Part shown: one piece after another, positions 1 to 8,725 of the stretch
Position numbering within the stretch: position 1 is the first letter of the stretch
Layout of the letters: each line of letters opens with the position of its first letter
Source of the DNA: JALZHR01 sp036388475
GTDB lineage: Bacteria > Acidobacteriota > Blastocatellia > Pyrinomonadales > Pyrinomonadaceae
Direction of reading: 5' to 3'
Assembly: GCA_036388475.1 (NCBI GenBank)
Contig: DASVRT010000062.1
Span: 1 to 64,000, forward strand
DNA length: 64,000 nucleotides
Translations under genes and position numbers: made by a program
The notes under the pieces: generated by a model
Told to the model about the DNA's origin: nothing
Databases searched by the model: none
What the model saw: the letters and a program-made list of their open reading frames with translations, nothing else

Positions 1-1
1 C

Positions 2-865
2 GCCGAATCAACCGGAAAAAGCGGCGTTTCCATCATTCCCGTTGATCGCGAACCGCTGCTCGACGCGGCGGAAGATTACGGTGACGACCGCATTTTCGTT
101 TATTTGAAAACAAAAGATGCAAGCGGCGAATCGGTCGAAGAAAAACTCGGAGTTCTTGAAGCTAGCGGTCAGCCAATCGTCCGCATCGAGCTTGATGATA
201 TAAAAAGTCTCGGACAGGAATTTTTCCGCTGGGAATTTGCGACGGCGGTGGCGGGCGCGATTATGAAAATCAACCCGTTTAACCAGCCCGACGTCGAGTC
301 AGCCAAAATCGAAGCCAAAAAAATCACGGAAGAATATGAGGAAAAAGGCGAATTGCCGCCCGAAACTCCGTTTTACGAAGCCGACGGAATCAAGCTTTTT
401 ACGACCGAAAAATACGCCGGCGAATTGGACGTCTACGTCGGCGATGCAAAATCTTTAAAGAAATATCTCGAAGCGCATCTGGCGCATCTTCAGGAAAACG
501 ATTATTTCGCGGTGCTGGCGTATATCGAGATGAATGCGGAAAATGAAAAGCTTTTGCAGACGATACGCGGAAAAGTCCTGGAATCGAAGCTCGTCGCCAC
601 CTGTCTCGGCTTCGGACCTCGCTTTCTGCATTCGACCGGACAAGCTTACAAAGGCGGAGCAAACAACGGCTTATTTCTGCAAATCACGTCGGACGACGCG
701 GAAGATTTTCCCGTTCCCGAACAGAAATATACTTTCGGCGTCGTCAAAGCGGCGCAGGCGCGCGGCGATTTTCAGGTTTTGCTCGATAGAGAGCGCCGAG
801 CGCTGCGCGTGCATTTAAGTTCGGAGGTGAAGGCGGATTTGGAAAAACTTTTCGAGCTTTTATAA
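2..865 (+). CDS. Bifunctional transaldolase / glucose-6-phosphate isomerase, C-terminal part
   Basis: The frame is open from the window edge to TAA, so the 5' end lies outside; 287 residues are visible. They match the C-terminal part of the phosphoglucose isomerase domain found in transaldolase-PGI fusion proteins: an early GKSGVSIIPVDRE stretch, an EFATAVAGAI helix, the PFNQPDVE segment, and near the end GPRFLHSTGQAYKGG, which in PGI belongs to the sugar-phosphate site. Family knowledge: the fusion links the non-oxidative pentose phosphate pathway with fructose-6-phosphate/glucose-6-phosphate interconversion in the cytosol. The transaldolase half cannot be seen, so the fusion is inferred from the style of the PGI domain. 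A strong two-way terminator follows. Confidence 0.85.
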   Translation, partial: AESTGKSGVSIIPVDREPLLDAAEDYGDDRIFVYLKTKDASGESVEEKLGVLEASGQPIVRIELDDIKSLGQEFFRWEFATAVAGAIMKINPFNQPDVESAKIEAKKITEEYEEKGELPPETPFYEADGIKLFTTEKYAGELDVYVGDAKSLKKYLEAHLAHLQENDYFAVLAYIEMNAENEKLLQTIRGKVLESKLVATCLGFGPRFLHSTGQAYKGGANNGLFLQITSDDAEDFPVPEQKYTFGVVKAAQARGDFQVLLDRERRALRVHLSSEVKADLEKLFELL

Positions 866-881
866 GCGGATTTTGAGATAA

Positions 882-923
882 GAAAAAAGCCTGAAGGTTT
901 TGCAAAACCTTCAGGCTTTTTTC
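882..923. terminator. Bidirectional rho-independent terminator
   Basis: This is a near-perfect hairpin: an A-run, AAGCCTGAAGGTTTT, a 2-nt GC loop, then the complementary arm and a T-run. It sits between two convergent genes and can act on both strands. Confidence 0.9.
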
Positions 924-1000
924 AATTTGCGGGCGAATTACATTCCGTCTTTTCGTCCTTTGGATGAAGCGGGCTGCCGCTTTCGTCAATCGCTTTTTAA

Positions 1001-2962
1001 CTAAACGCCGACAGTTTCGTTTTCTTCTTCTTCAACCAGATACGGCGAAACGGTCGGCGCATCGAGGTCTTCCGAAACAATTCTGGCGATTACCGGCAGG
1101 CTCAGGCTGCGCGTTTTCTTAATGCCCGGAACTTCCTTGCCCTTTGCGTAAACCGCGTGGCGACCGTGTTCTTTATACCATTCGGACAAAGACGCGGTTT
1201 TGTGCATTTCTTCGATGATTTGCCGCCAGCCGACGCCCGTATTGTAAGCACAGAACGAAATCTCGCCTTCCTGCGTGCCGTAGGGAATAACGCACATTTC
1301 CGTGCGGCGGAAATCGTAATTGAAAAGGTCTTGAAACCACATTCCCTCGACGCAGAGAACGCGCCACATATCTTCCGATTCATCTTTCGGCTGCGCTTTC
1401 ATCCGGTCGTTTCTATCCGAATTCGAATCAGCCGACGAAGGCTTGAATAAATTCAGGATTTGCGAAATCGGGAAGCCTTCCGGCGCTTTCGACGCGTCGT
1501 AATTTCGCATAATCGCCATGCCGAGCTGCGCCATCGTCAGTTTTTTGCCGCGCGCCGTGTCGGTAATCGTGGCGACGTCTTTCATAAACTGCTCGTAGTT
1601 GAAAAAGTCGAACAAGGAGGTCATCGCGCCGGTTTGTTTATTAACGACAATCAGCGTAAAAATCCCGCAGTTCGGATGGCAGTTGCACGAAGACCAGCCC
1701 CACGGAGCGTCCGCGCCCTGCAGCATATCCATCACGCTGGTGAAAGCCGAATAGCTCGAAAGCGGAAACCAGTCGCGCAGAGGTTGCAGAGTTCCGTCCA
1801 ATTGGTCTTTCAAATCGTGCGTCATCCCGGCGAGCGTGTAGCGCTGCTGGATGCGGACATCATCCGGCACGTCCTCGTCGCGTCCCGTAAAGCTCACCGG
1901 CTGAAACGCAATCGTCTGAACCTTGTCGATATTCTGCGCGGCAAATTTGACGATGTCGCCGATGGCGTCGTTATTGACCGTGTTGACAATCGTCGTCACC
2001 AGAGTAACTTTAATGCCGACCGACGCGAGATTTTCAATCGCTTTGAGCTTGACATCAAACAAATTCCCGACGCCGCGATGCTTGTTCTTTTCTTCCGAGG
2101 TTCCGTCAAACTGCAAATAAACGCCGTGTTGTCCCGCCGCCTTCGCCGCTTTGCAAAACTCGATGTCTTCGGCGTAGCGAATGCCGTTGGTCGCCGCTAA
2201 AATTCGATAAAAACCGATTTTCTTGGCATAGGCGACCGATTCCAGAAAATGCGGCGAAATCGTCGGCTCGCCGCCCGAAAATAAAATGATGATTTGACGG
2301 CGCGGCTTGAAACTTATCGCGCGGTCTAAAATCGCCTTCGTGTCTTCGAACGTCGGTTCGTGAACGTAGCCGACCTGGTTGGCGTCCATAAAACACGGGT
2401 TGCACATCATATTGCAGCGGTTCGTCAAATCGACCGTCAGAACCGCGCCGCGCCCGTATTTAATATCCGATGTTCCGTGATGATGCACGTGCTTGTCTTC
2501 GGCGGCTTTGAAATCGCGCCCGTAAAATAAGGATTCGATTCTTTCGAGAAAAGCCGGGTCGGTCGCCATCACGTCGACAAATTCGCCGTGCGTCGGACAA
2601 GTTTTTCGCATCACGACCTGTCCGTTTTCTTCGACAATCTGCGCCTTGATTTCGCCCGGATGCGAGTTCATCAGAATTTCGAGCGGAATCGTTTTATTAA
2701 TCACGCCGTCACGCACGTTTTTCACGCACGTCGGGCAAAGTGAATCGGTTTCGCGCGGAAACCCCAAAGGCGGCGCGGTGCGCTCATACGATTTTAAAAG
2801 CGGCTCAGCCGCCCACGCCGGCTTAATCGACTCGCCTTCCGGCAGAGCCTTATTCACCGCCTGAAACGCCTTCCAGCCGAGGTCGGCAAGCTTCGATGCG
2901 GCTTTCGAGCCGGTTTTTCCCTTCCCTTTTCCTTCGCCGCGACGAAAATTATCACTAAACAT
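1001..2962 (-). CDS. Radical SAM protein of the Tes / membrane-spanning lipid synthase type
   Basis: The protein has 653 aa. The radical SAM cluster motif CNMMCNPC (Cys183, 187, 190) follows VDLTNR, and SGGEPT lies at about 229-234. An N-terminal knuckle has Cys76, Cys79 and Cys122 in CPTHG. Further cysteine groups are SSCNCHPNC (426-432) and three C-terminal cysteines, enough for auxiliary clusters. This layout resembles archaeal GDGT synthase Tes and its bacterial homologues, which join lipid tails by radical C-C coupling. Acidobacteriota make iso-diabolic (membrane-spanning) acids, so a role in that step is a reasonable inference but not shown. The gene stands alone. A TACAAT box with an upstream TGT lies 7 nt before ATG, and no Shine-Dalgarno sequence is visible. 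Confidence 0.8.
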   Translation of the reverse strand: MFSDNFRRGEGKGKGKTGSKAASKLADLGWKAFQAVNKALPEGESIKPAWAAEPLLKSYERTAPPLGFPRETDSLCPTCVKNVRDGVINKTIPLEILMNSHPGEIKAQIVEENGQVVMRKTCPTHGEFVDVMATDPAFLERIESLFYGRDFKAAEDKHVHHHGTSDIKYGRGAVLTVDLTNRCNMMCNPCFMDANQVGYVHEPTFEDTKAILDRAISFKPRRQIIILFSGGEPTISPHFLESVAYAKKIGFYRILAATNGIRYAEDIEFCKAAKAAGQHGVYLQFDGTSEEKNKHRGVGNLFDVKLKAIENLASVGIKVTLVTTIVNTVNNDAIGDIVKFAAQNIDKVQTIAFQPVSFTGRDEDVPDDVRIQQRYTLAGMTHDLKDQLDGTLQPLRDWFPLSSYSAFTSVMDMLQGADAPWGWSSCNCHPNCGIFTLIVVNKQTGAMTSLFDFFNYEQFMKDVATITDTARGKKLTMAQLGMAIMRNYDASKAPEGFPISQILNLFKPSSADSNSDRNDRMKAQPKDESEDMWRVLCVEGMWFQDLFNYDFRRTEMCVIPYGTQEGEISFCAYNTGVGWRQIIEEMHKTASLSEWYKEHGRHAVYAKGKEVPGIKKTRSLSLPVIARIVSEDLDAPTVSPYLVEEEENETVGV

Positions 2963-2969
2963 AGATTTT

Positions 2970-2978
2970 ATTGTAACA
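2970..2978 (-). promoter_or_regulatory. Extended -10 box suggesting a leaderless transcript
   Basis: On the minus strand TGTTACAAT is followed by exactly 7 nt and the ATG of the Tes-like gene. RNA would start at or next to the start codon. The -35 region is poor, as expected for extended -10 promoters. Confidence 0.5.
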
Positions 2979-3488
2979 GTTTAAATAGAATTTTTAAGAT
3001 AAAGACACAAAAAACCAAGCTAAAGGCTACCAAATTTCCGCCCGTTTGCCAATTTTCACCCGCGCAAATGCTGGAAACTTTACAAAAATTAACGCATAAT
3101 GACGAGAATTTTTCGGCGCAAACTCTGTAATTACAACAAACTCAATGCGGTTTATTGAGAGCCAATCTCAGCAAGGTTCTGGTACCGGACAATGATTTCA
3201 AAATTACCAGGTCATCTATTGATGCATTCAGAGCCGGCTAAGTTGTTCTATTTATTGACTCATCAAATTTCTCCGGTGAAGCTGAATCAAAATCTTGGCG
3301 CAGCAATAATTTCTCTTTACATTATTTTATTTTTTCTCTATATTGATTGGCATTCAAAAAGACAAATTCTTTGTCTTCCGCGTTTTACGCAAAGTTTGCC
3401 GGGCTTGCGCGTCTCGTATTTGTAATCTGCACCAAACCATTCGGATTTTACCCGGCAATTTCGGTAAATAAGCTGTTCGCCGGCGCAC
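2979..3488. other. Intergenic region with no supported gene
   Basis: This AT-rich spacer lies between the divergent radical SAM and ceramidase-like genes. It has no word hairpin, unlike most junctions here, and no tRNA or terminator that I can support. A 77-codon open frame inside it has no ribosome binding site and no recognisable motif. It presumably holds the promoter of the downstream gene, but I cannot place it. Confidence 0.4.
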
Positions 3489-3501
3489 AGGAGGATTCAT
3501 A

Positions 3502-4380
3502 ATGACAGTATATACACTATATCGAGGATTCTTTGTCTGGATTCTGGGCACGTTTTTTATTCTCTTTGCTTTTTTAATTTTCCGCGACCTCGGCTGGGGA
3601 GGCAAGCCCGACGAATGCATCGACGCCAAGCCTCACAACGGCTGTTACTGCGAAGAATTTAAAAAGGACGACGTTATCAAAGACAAGCCGGGCGTGCGGC
3701 AGCCGGTTAACACCTGGTCTAATCTTTATGCCATCATTACGTCGTTTATTGTTGCCTACTTCGTTTATACAGACCGCAAGAAATACACTAACGAGCATTC
3801 CGCCGCCGACACGGCTCCGAACATTATCGGCTCAAGTTCCTGGAAGGCGGATTTATATATCTTTGCGGTGTTGTTTCTCGGGCTTGGCAGTATGTGGTTT
3901 CACGCTTCGCTCAAGGAGTGGGGCGGATTGCTGGACGGCGTGTCGATGTACGTCTTTGCGTCGTATCTCGTCTTTTATTCGGCGCGCCGCTTTTTTAATT
4001 CCGACTGCGTTTTCTGGCTCGGCTATCTTTGCAGCCTCCTGTTTTTCACTTTGATGAGCAATCTCGGCGTCGATTCCGTTATCAATATCGGGATTCTGGT
4101 CGGCGCGTACGCGGTGCTCGAAATATATATCTCGTGGCGCACAAAGATATTACAGGGTAAATTGAAAACCATTCTGCTCTGGGCATTCGCTTTCGTCGCT
4201 ATCATCGCGGCAACCATCTTTCGGGGACTGTCCGAGACCGGCGGCAGTTTGTGCTTCCCGACCAGCTGGTTTCAGCCGCACGGGCTGCTCTGGCATCCGC
4301 TGGCGGGCGTGATGGCTGTGCTGCTCTATTTTTACTGGCGCGACGCCGACGACCGAACCGAACTCGGCACGCAAATCTAA
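3502..4380 (+). CDS. Ceramidase-like (CREST superfamily) membrane hydrolase
   Basis: This 292-aa protein has about seven hydrophobic segments. The motif order is that of alkaline ceramidase/Per1-type hydrolases: RQPVNTWSNL after the first helix, then SMWFHASLKEWGGLLDGVSMY with the conserved Ser, His and Asp, then a C-terminal QPHGLLWHP. In family members three His and one Asp bind zinc in the membrane. Here the last two His are HGLLWH, one residue further apart than the usual HxxxH. Cys residues in the N-terminal loop (DECIDAKPHNGCYCEE) could form disulfides. The start is set by AGGAGG about 7 nt upstream of ATG. The substrate is unknown; ceramide or another N-acyl lipid is an inference from the family. 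Confidence 0.75.
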   Translation: MTVYTLYRGFFVWILGTFFILFAFLIFRDLGWGGKPDECIDAKPHNGCYCEEFKKDDVIKDKPGVRQPVNTWSNLYAIITSFIVAYFVYTDRKKYTNEHSAADTAPNIIGSSSWKADLYIFAVLFLGLGSMWFHASLKEWGGLLDGVSMYVFASYLVFYSARRFFNSDCVFWLGYLCSLLFFTLMSNLGVDSVINIGILVGAYAVLEIYISWRTKILQGKLKTILLWAFAFVAIIAATIFRGLSETGGSLCFPTSWFQPHGLLWHPLAGVMAVLLYFYWRDADDRTELGTQI

Positions 4381-4390
4381 ATAACTGAGA

Positions 4391-4453
4391 AATGAGAACT
4401 GAGAACTGATAGTTAGGAACAAGCCATCAGTTTTCAGTTCTCATTAGTTTTTT
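4391..4453. repeat. Heptad-word hairpin (AACTGAG word), also a terminator
   Basis: The left arm 4391-4410 and right arm 4426-4445 match over 20 bp with one mismatch. The left arm reads as 7-bp steps of AACTGAG/AAATGAG. A T-run follows the right arm, so it can terminate the ceramidase-like transcript. It lies between convergent genes. Confidence 0.85.
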
Positions 4454-5142
4454 TGCAGCAGCGGCTTTAAGGCTTTATAAACGTTTTCCGCCAGAATCTT
4501 TGCGCCCTCGGCGTTCGGGTGAATGCCGTCCGCCTGGTTGAGTTTTTTATCCAGCGCGATGCCTTCCAGAACGAACGGCAGAAATTCGACCTCGTATTCG
4601 TCCGCCAAATCGGGAAAAGCGCGCACGAATTCCTGCTGGTATTTCGCGCCCATCGTCGGCGGCGCGAGCATTCCGCACAAAAGAACCTGAACTTTTTTCG
4701 CCTGCGCTTTCCTGATAATCTCGCCGAGATTCTTTTTCATCTTTGACGGCGAAAGCCCGCGCAGCAAATCGTTTGCGCCGAGTTCGAGAATCAGAATCCG
4801 GACGTTTTCCTGTTCAAGCGACCAGTCGATTCTTTCCAGCCCGCCCTGGCTCGTGTCGCCGGAAACGCCCGCGTTGACGACTTCGTAATTATAACCTTCG
4901 GCGTTTAATCGCTGCTGAAGCAAAAACGGGTAAGATTCCTTTTCGCTCAAGCCGAAGCCGGCGGTCAGGCTGTCGCCGAACGCGACGATTTTCGGTTTGT
5001 TCGAGCCGGTCGGCGGCAGCTTCGCCGCGTCTTTCGGCTTTTGATTTTTCAGTTTGCTCGCCTCCGTTCCGCAAGCCGCGACGAATAAAGACAAAACTAA
5101 AAGCCCGATTAAGGCAAATGTATTTTTTCTGACTGTGAACAT
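4444..5142 (-). CDS. tesA: SGNH/GDSL lipoprotein esterase, TesA-like
   Basis: The protein has 232 aa. It starts with a lipoprotein signal (hydrophobic helix ending LFVAAC), so it is probably anchored to a membrane after export. The four SGNH blocks are all present: FGDSLTAGFG (nucleophile Ser), NAGVSGDTSQGG, LELGANDLL and DGIHPNAEG (catalytic Asp and His). TesA is known as a thioesterase/lysophospholipase/arylesterase of the periplasm. The divergent ybbA-ybbP pair next to it repeats the arrangement seen in Escherichia coli, which supports the TesA assignment over other GDSL esterases. The natural substrate is not evident. Confidence 0.88.
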   Translation of the reverse strand: MFTVRKNTFALIGLLVLSLFVAACGTEASKLKNQKPKDAAKLPPTGSNKPKIVAFGDSLTAGFGLSEKESYPFLLQQRLNAEGYNYEVVNAGVSGDTSQGGLERIDWSLEQENVRILILELGANDLLRGLSPSKMKKNLGEIIRKAQAKKVQVLLCGMLAPPTMGAKYQQEFVRAFPDLADEYEVEFLPFVLEGIALDKKLNQADGIHPNAEGAKILAENVYKALKPLLQKN

Positions 5143-5221
5143 AATATTTACTTCAAAACCAAATTTTAGATGCGAGTTTCGCGTATTTTGTTTAGTCTAA
5201 ATGTTTGGTTAAGATTAATTT

Positions 5222-5357
5222 TAAGCTATCTCGAAAATCTTTGGCGACCTTGACAAAACCTTCGCGCTCTTGGCGGTCAAGAAATTTTTAACGCAAAAAG
5301 CGCGAAGAAAAAGATGCCGGGCGGCGCAGAGTGCAATTTTTATATTTTTAAGATAGC
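5222..5357. repeat. Nested inverted repeats in the tesA/ybbA divergent spacer
   Basis: AAGCTATCT near 5224 recurs inverted as AGATAGCTT at 5349-5357. Inside it CTTCGCGCT (5260-5268) pairs with AGCGCGAAG (5299-5307), with word-like CTTGGCGGTC DNA between. The promoters of both genes must lie in or around this structure. Confidence 0.5.
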
Positions 5358-5372
5358 TTGTCATTAGACGCA

Positions 5373-6071
5373 ATGATTCAACTTAAAAATATTACCAAAA
5401 CCGTTCGTTCGGGCGCGGAGGATTTAACCATTCTGGACGATGTTTCGATGGAAATTCCGGACGGCGAATTCATTGCCGTGACGGGCGCTTCGGGCAGCGG
5501 GAAATCGACTCTGCTCGGTTTGATTGCCGGTCTGGACGCGCCGACTTCCGGCGAGATTTTGATTGACGGCGAACGGATTAACGCGATGAACGAAGACGCT
5601 CTGGCGCGGCTGAGAAGCGAGAAAATCGGCTTTGTCTTTCAATCGTTTCACCTGATTCCGAGTCTGACGGCGTTTGAAAACGTGCTGGTGCCGATGGAAA
5701 TTTCCGGTTTAAAAAATGCCAAAGAAACCGCGCGGAAACTGCTCGAAGACGTCGAACTGACGAATCGCGGGCATCATTACCCGTCGGAACTATCGGGCGG
5801 CGAGCAGCAGCGCATCGCCATCGCGCGCGCCTTCGCCAACCAGCCGAAAATTCTTCTGGCGGACGAGCCGACCGGAAATCTCGACTCGCGCAACGGCTCG
5901 CATATTTTCGATTTGATGACGCGGCTGCACGACAATAATCAGACGACTCTGGTTTTAGTGACGCACGACCGGGAGCTGGCAAACCGGGCGCACCGGCAAA
6001 TTCGCCTGCGCGACGGGAAAGTAGTCGCCGACGAAATAAATAAACAGGATAGAAAGGGAACAGGTGATTAA
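5373..6071 (+). CDS. ybbA: ABC transporter ATP-binding protein, YbbA/LolD type
   Basis: This 232-aa ATPase has Walker A GASGSGKST, Q-loop FVFQSFHLIP, signature LSGGEQQRIAIARAF, Walker B ILLADEPTGNLD and H-loop VTHD. The LADEPTGNLD form is typical of the LolD/MacB/YbbA class that drives FtsX-fold permeases in extracting substrates from the membrane. The partner is ybbP just downstream. A TTG 15 nt upstream would add five residues; the ATG was preferred because it begins at the usual MIQLKNI. The last codons and the stop lie inside the left arm of a word hairpin, so the tail NKQDRKGTGD is probably repeat-derived. Confidence 0.88.
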   Translation: MIQLKNITKTVRSGAEDLTILDDVSMEIPDGEFIAVTGASGSGKSTLLGLIAGLDAPTSGEILIDGERINAMNEDALARLRSEKIGFVFQSFHLIPSLTAFENVLVPMEISGLKNAKETARKLLEDVELTNRGHHYPSELSGGEQQRIAIARAFANQPKILLADEPTGNLDSRNGSHIFDLMTRLHDNNQTTLVLVTHDRELANRAHRQIRLRDGKVVADEINKQDRKGTGD

Positions 6072-6138
6072 GTGTTTAAGTCACGTTTGTCTCAAACACT
6101 TAATCACCTGCTCACCTATTCCCTTTTTTATCCTGTTT
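6042..6138. repeat. Composite word hairpin overlapping the ybbA 3' end
   Basis: Three paired blocks nest in order: AAACAGGATA with TATCCTGTTT, AAAGGGAA with TTCCCTTT, and AGGTGATTAAGTGTTT (6062-6077) with its exact complement at 6094-6109. The ybbA stop codon lies in the left arm, and ybbP starts 8 nt after the right arm without a Shine-Dalgarno sequence. Confidence 0.85.
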
Positions 6139-6146
6139 GAATTTCT

Positions 6147-8654
6147 ATGCAATTTATCTTCAACCTGACATTTCGCGAAATCCGCTCGTCGTGGCGCAGG
6201 CTTTTGTTTTTCTTTTTGTGCATCGCCATCGGCGTCGGCTCGGTCGTCGCGCTGCGCTCGCTGATTCAGAATCTGGGACGCGCCGTGGCGGGCGACGCGC
6301 GCGGGCTTTTGACCGCCGATTTCGAAATCAGCTCGACTAATCCTTTTACGCCGAGCGAGCTTTCCGCGATTGAAAGCGTTGCCGGTAAATCAAACATCAT
6401 CGAAGCGCGCAGCGAAACCGTGACGACCGCCGCGATGACGCGCACCGCCGAAAATTTTCAGTTCGTCGAGCTGAAAGGCATCGAGCCGCCGTTTCCGCTG
6501 GTCGGCGATTTCGTGTTGACAGATAATAAAACTTTCGATTTTTCGCTTTTGGAAAACAAAGGCGCGGTCGTGCAGGCGACGCTTTTAGACAAGTTAAATT
6601 TGAAAATCGGCGATAAAATCCGCATCGGCGAAAGCGTTTTCGAGATTCGCGCCGCGTTTGACGAAGAGCCGGGCGGCACGGGCGGTTTTCGTTTAGGTCC
6701 GCGCGTTTTTATCGAGAAAAAATTATTTGACGAAGCCGGTTTAACGCAGGCGCGCATTCGCCGCCGGATTCTTTACCGCACGTCCGAAGACCCGACGCCG
6801 CTGGTTTCTGAATTGCGGCAGGCTTTAAAAGGCACGATTCTGACGGTCAATTCCTACAAGGAGGCGCAGGAAAATCTCGGCGAGCAATTCGAGCGCACGG
6901 AAAATTATCTGGCTTTAACGGGCTTGCTGATTCTGGTTTTAGGCGGCATCGGCGTGTGGAACGTGGCGCGCGTTTTTGTCGAGCAGAAACGCAAAACGGT
7001 CGCCGTTTTAAAATGTCTCGGCGCGGGCGGCTGGCGCATTATCACGGTTTATCTTTTGCAGATTCTGACGCTCGGCGTGCTGGGCAGCGTTTTCGGCGTC
7101 GTGCTGGCGCAGGCGGCTCTGTGGCTGATTCAATATCGTTTCGCCGACACGCTGCCCGAAAATATGTCTTACGCGGTGCAAACTGCCGCCGCGCTGCAAG
7201 GCGTTTTGCTCGGCTTGCTGATTTCCCTTCTGTTTTCGCTGCTGCCGCTTTTGCAGATTAGAAACATAAAGCCGAATCTGCTTCTGCGCGACGAAAACAA
7301 CGAAAAACTGCGGCGGCTTGATTGGACGCGGTTGATTTTCGCCTTTGTCTGTCTGGCGGGACTGCTGGCGCTGGCAATCTGGCAAGCCGGCTCGATAAAA
7401 GTCGGCGCGGCGTTTTTAGGCGGTTTAGCCGTGACCTCGCTGATTTTATATTTGGCGGCGGTCGTTTTAACTTCCGCCTTGAAACGGACAAAGAAATTTT
7501 CATCGTTTGCGGTCGCGCAAGCCGTTAATTCGCTGTATCGTCCGGGCAATCAGACGCGCGTCGTGCTGCTCGCGGTCGGGCTCGGCGCGTTTGTCGTGCT
7601 CGCGGTGCAGTCTTTACAGGCAAATCTGGTGCGCGAATTCGATTTCACGCGCAATCAAAAATTGCCGAGTCTTTTTCTGGTCGATATTCAGCGCAGCCAG
7701 GTCGAAAAATTAAAGCAAATCGCCGAAGAAGCGACCGGCGAAGCGCAGCAGCCGATTCCGACCGTACGCGGGCGCATTGCGCTGATAAACGGCGAGCCTT
7801 TCGATTACGAACAGCGCGAAATTCGCCAGCAGCAAGGTCAAATCGGGCGCGAATTCGCCGTCACGTATCGCCCGAATCTGGAAGAAAACGAAAGCCTGGT
7901 TGATGGAAACTGGTGGGAAAATTCGCCTTCGACGGAAGCGGAAGTTTCCGTCGAGGAAGGAATGAGCGGCACTCTGAAACTTTCGGTCGGCGACGTGATA
8001 ACTTTCGACATTCTCGGACGCCGCATTAATGCGACGGTCGGAAACATCCGCAAAATCGACGTGCGCAATTCGCGGACGGCTTTCGTTTTCGTTTTTCGTC
8101 CCGGCATTCTGGAAAAAGCTCCGCAGACTTTTGTTCTGCCGATTACCAAACAGCTTCCCGCCGCCGAAAGGGCGCGGTTTCAGCGCAGCGTTTTGGACAA
8201 TTTCCCGAACATTCAAATTTTCGACACGGCGGACATCATCAAAGCCATCACCAGGCTGATTGAAAATTTCGTGCTGGCGATTTCCTTTGTCGGCAGCTTC
8301 GTGATGCTGACCGGAGTTTTGATTTTAATCGGCTCGGTCGCGCTCACGAAATCGCAGAGAATCTACGAAAACGCGATTTTGAAAACGCTCGGCGCGCGGC
8401 GTCTGACTTTGACGGCGATTTTATTTACGGAATACGCCGTGCTCGGCGTGCTGGCGGGAATTATCGGCGCGCTGTTCTCGACGGCTTTATCTTTCGCCGT
8501 GACGAAATACATTCTGAAAATCGACTGGGAATTTGATTTCGTCCTGATGCTTCTCGGCGTCTTGGCGACGGCGCTTATCGTTATGCTGATTGGCGTTTTG
8601 GCGAGCTTCGGCGTGATTTTCAAGAAACCTTTGGCGGTTTTGCGCTCGCAATAA
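6147..8654 (+). CDS. ybbP: ABC transporter permease, FtsX family, YbbP-like
   Basis: The protein has 835 aa, the usual size for YbbP-type permeases. The order is one N-terminal membrane helix, a large extracytoplasmic domain, a first FtsX block of three helices (from ALTGLLILVLGGIGVWNVARV), more helices mid-protein (LIFAFVCLAGLLALAIW and ILYLAAVVLTSALK), a second soluble domain, and a C-terminal FtsX block (ISFVGSFVMLTGVLILIGSVALTKS onward). The short coupling-helix style KTVAVLKCLGA and NAILKTLGA repeats occur in both blocks. It works with ybbA. Family members are suspected of moving lipids or hydrophobic compounds across the periplasm, but the substrate is unknown. Confidence 0.87.
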   Translation: MQFIFNLTFREIRSSWRRLLFFFLCIAIGVGSVVALRSLIQNLGRAVAGDARGLLTADFEISSTNPFTPSELSAIESVAGKSNIIEARSETVTTAAMTRTAENFQFVELKGIEPPFPLVGDFVLTDNKTFDFSLLENKGAVVQATLLDKLNLKIGDKIRIGESVFEIRAAFDEEPGGTGGFRLGPRVFIEKKLFDEAGLTQARIRRRILYRTSEDPTPLVSELRQALKGTILTVNSYKEAQENLGEQFERTENYLALTGLLILVLGGIGVWNVARVFVEQKRKTVAVLKCLGAGGWRIITVYLLQILTLGVLGSVFGVVLAQAALWLIQYRFADTLPENMSYAVQTAAALQGVLLGLLISLLFSLLPLLQIRNIKPNLLLRDENNEKLRRLDWTRLIFAFVCLAGLLALAIWQAGSIKVGAAFLGGLAVTSLILYLAAVVLTSALKRTKKFSSFAVAQAVNSLYRPGNQTRVVLLAVGLGAFVVLAVQSLQANLVREFDFTRNQKLPSLFLVDIQRSQVEKLKQIAEEATGEAQQPIPTVRGRIALINGEPFDYEQREIRQQQGQIGREFAVTYRPNLEENESLVDGNWWENSPSTEAEVSVEEGMSGTLKLSVGDVITFDILGRRINATVGNIRKIDVRNSRTAFVFVFRPGILEKAPQTFVLPITKQLPAAERARFQRSVLDNFPNIQIFDTADIIKAITRLIENFVLAISFVGSFVMLTGVLILIGSVALTKSQRIYENAILKTLGARRLTLTAILFTEYAVLGVLAGIIGALFSTALSFAVTKYILKIDWEFDFVLMLLGVLATALIVMLIGVLASFGVIFKKPLAVLRSQ

Positions 8655-8655
8655 G

Positions 8656-8720
8656 AGAAACGGTGAACGATGAACCCGGAAAGTGTAATTCATCGTTCAT
8701 CGTTTCTAATTCATCGTTTC
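8656..8720. repeat. Heptad-word hairpin (GATGAAC word)
   Basis: The arms 8656-8674 and 8689-8707 match over 19 bp with one mismatch (AGAAACGGTGAACGATGAA type), followed by one extra right-arm copy. It separates convergent ybbP and the next gene. Confidence 0.85.
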
Positions 8721-8725
8721 TTCTA

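Noticed and set aside
1460..2200. 246-codon ORF opposite the Tes-like gene
   Set aside because: It is antisense to a well-supported radical SAM gene, is Arg-rich and has no motif; a shadow frame.
3192..3425. 77-codon ORF before the ceramidase-like gene
   Set aside because: No ribosome site, no recognisable motif, composition like non-coding DNA.
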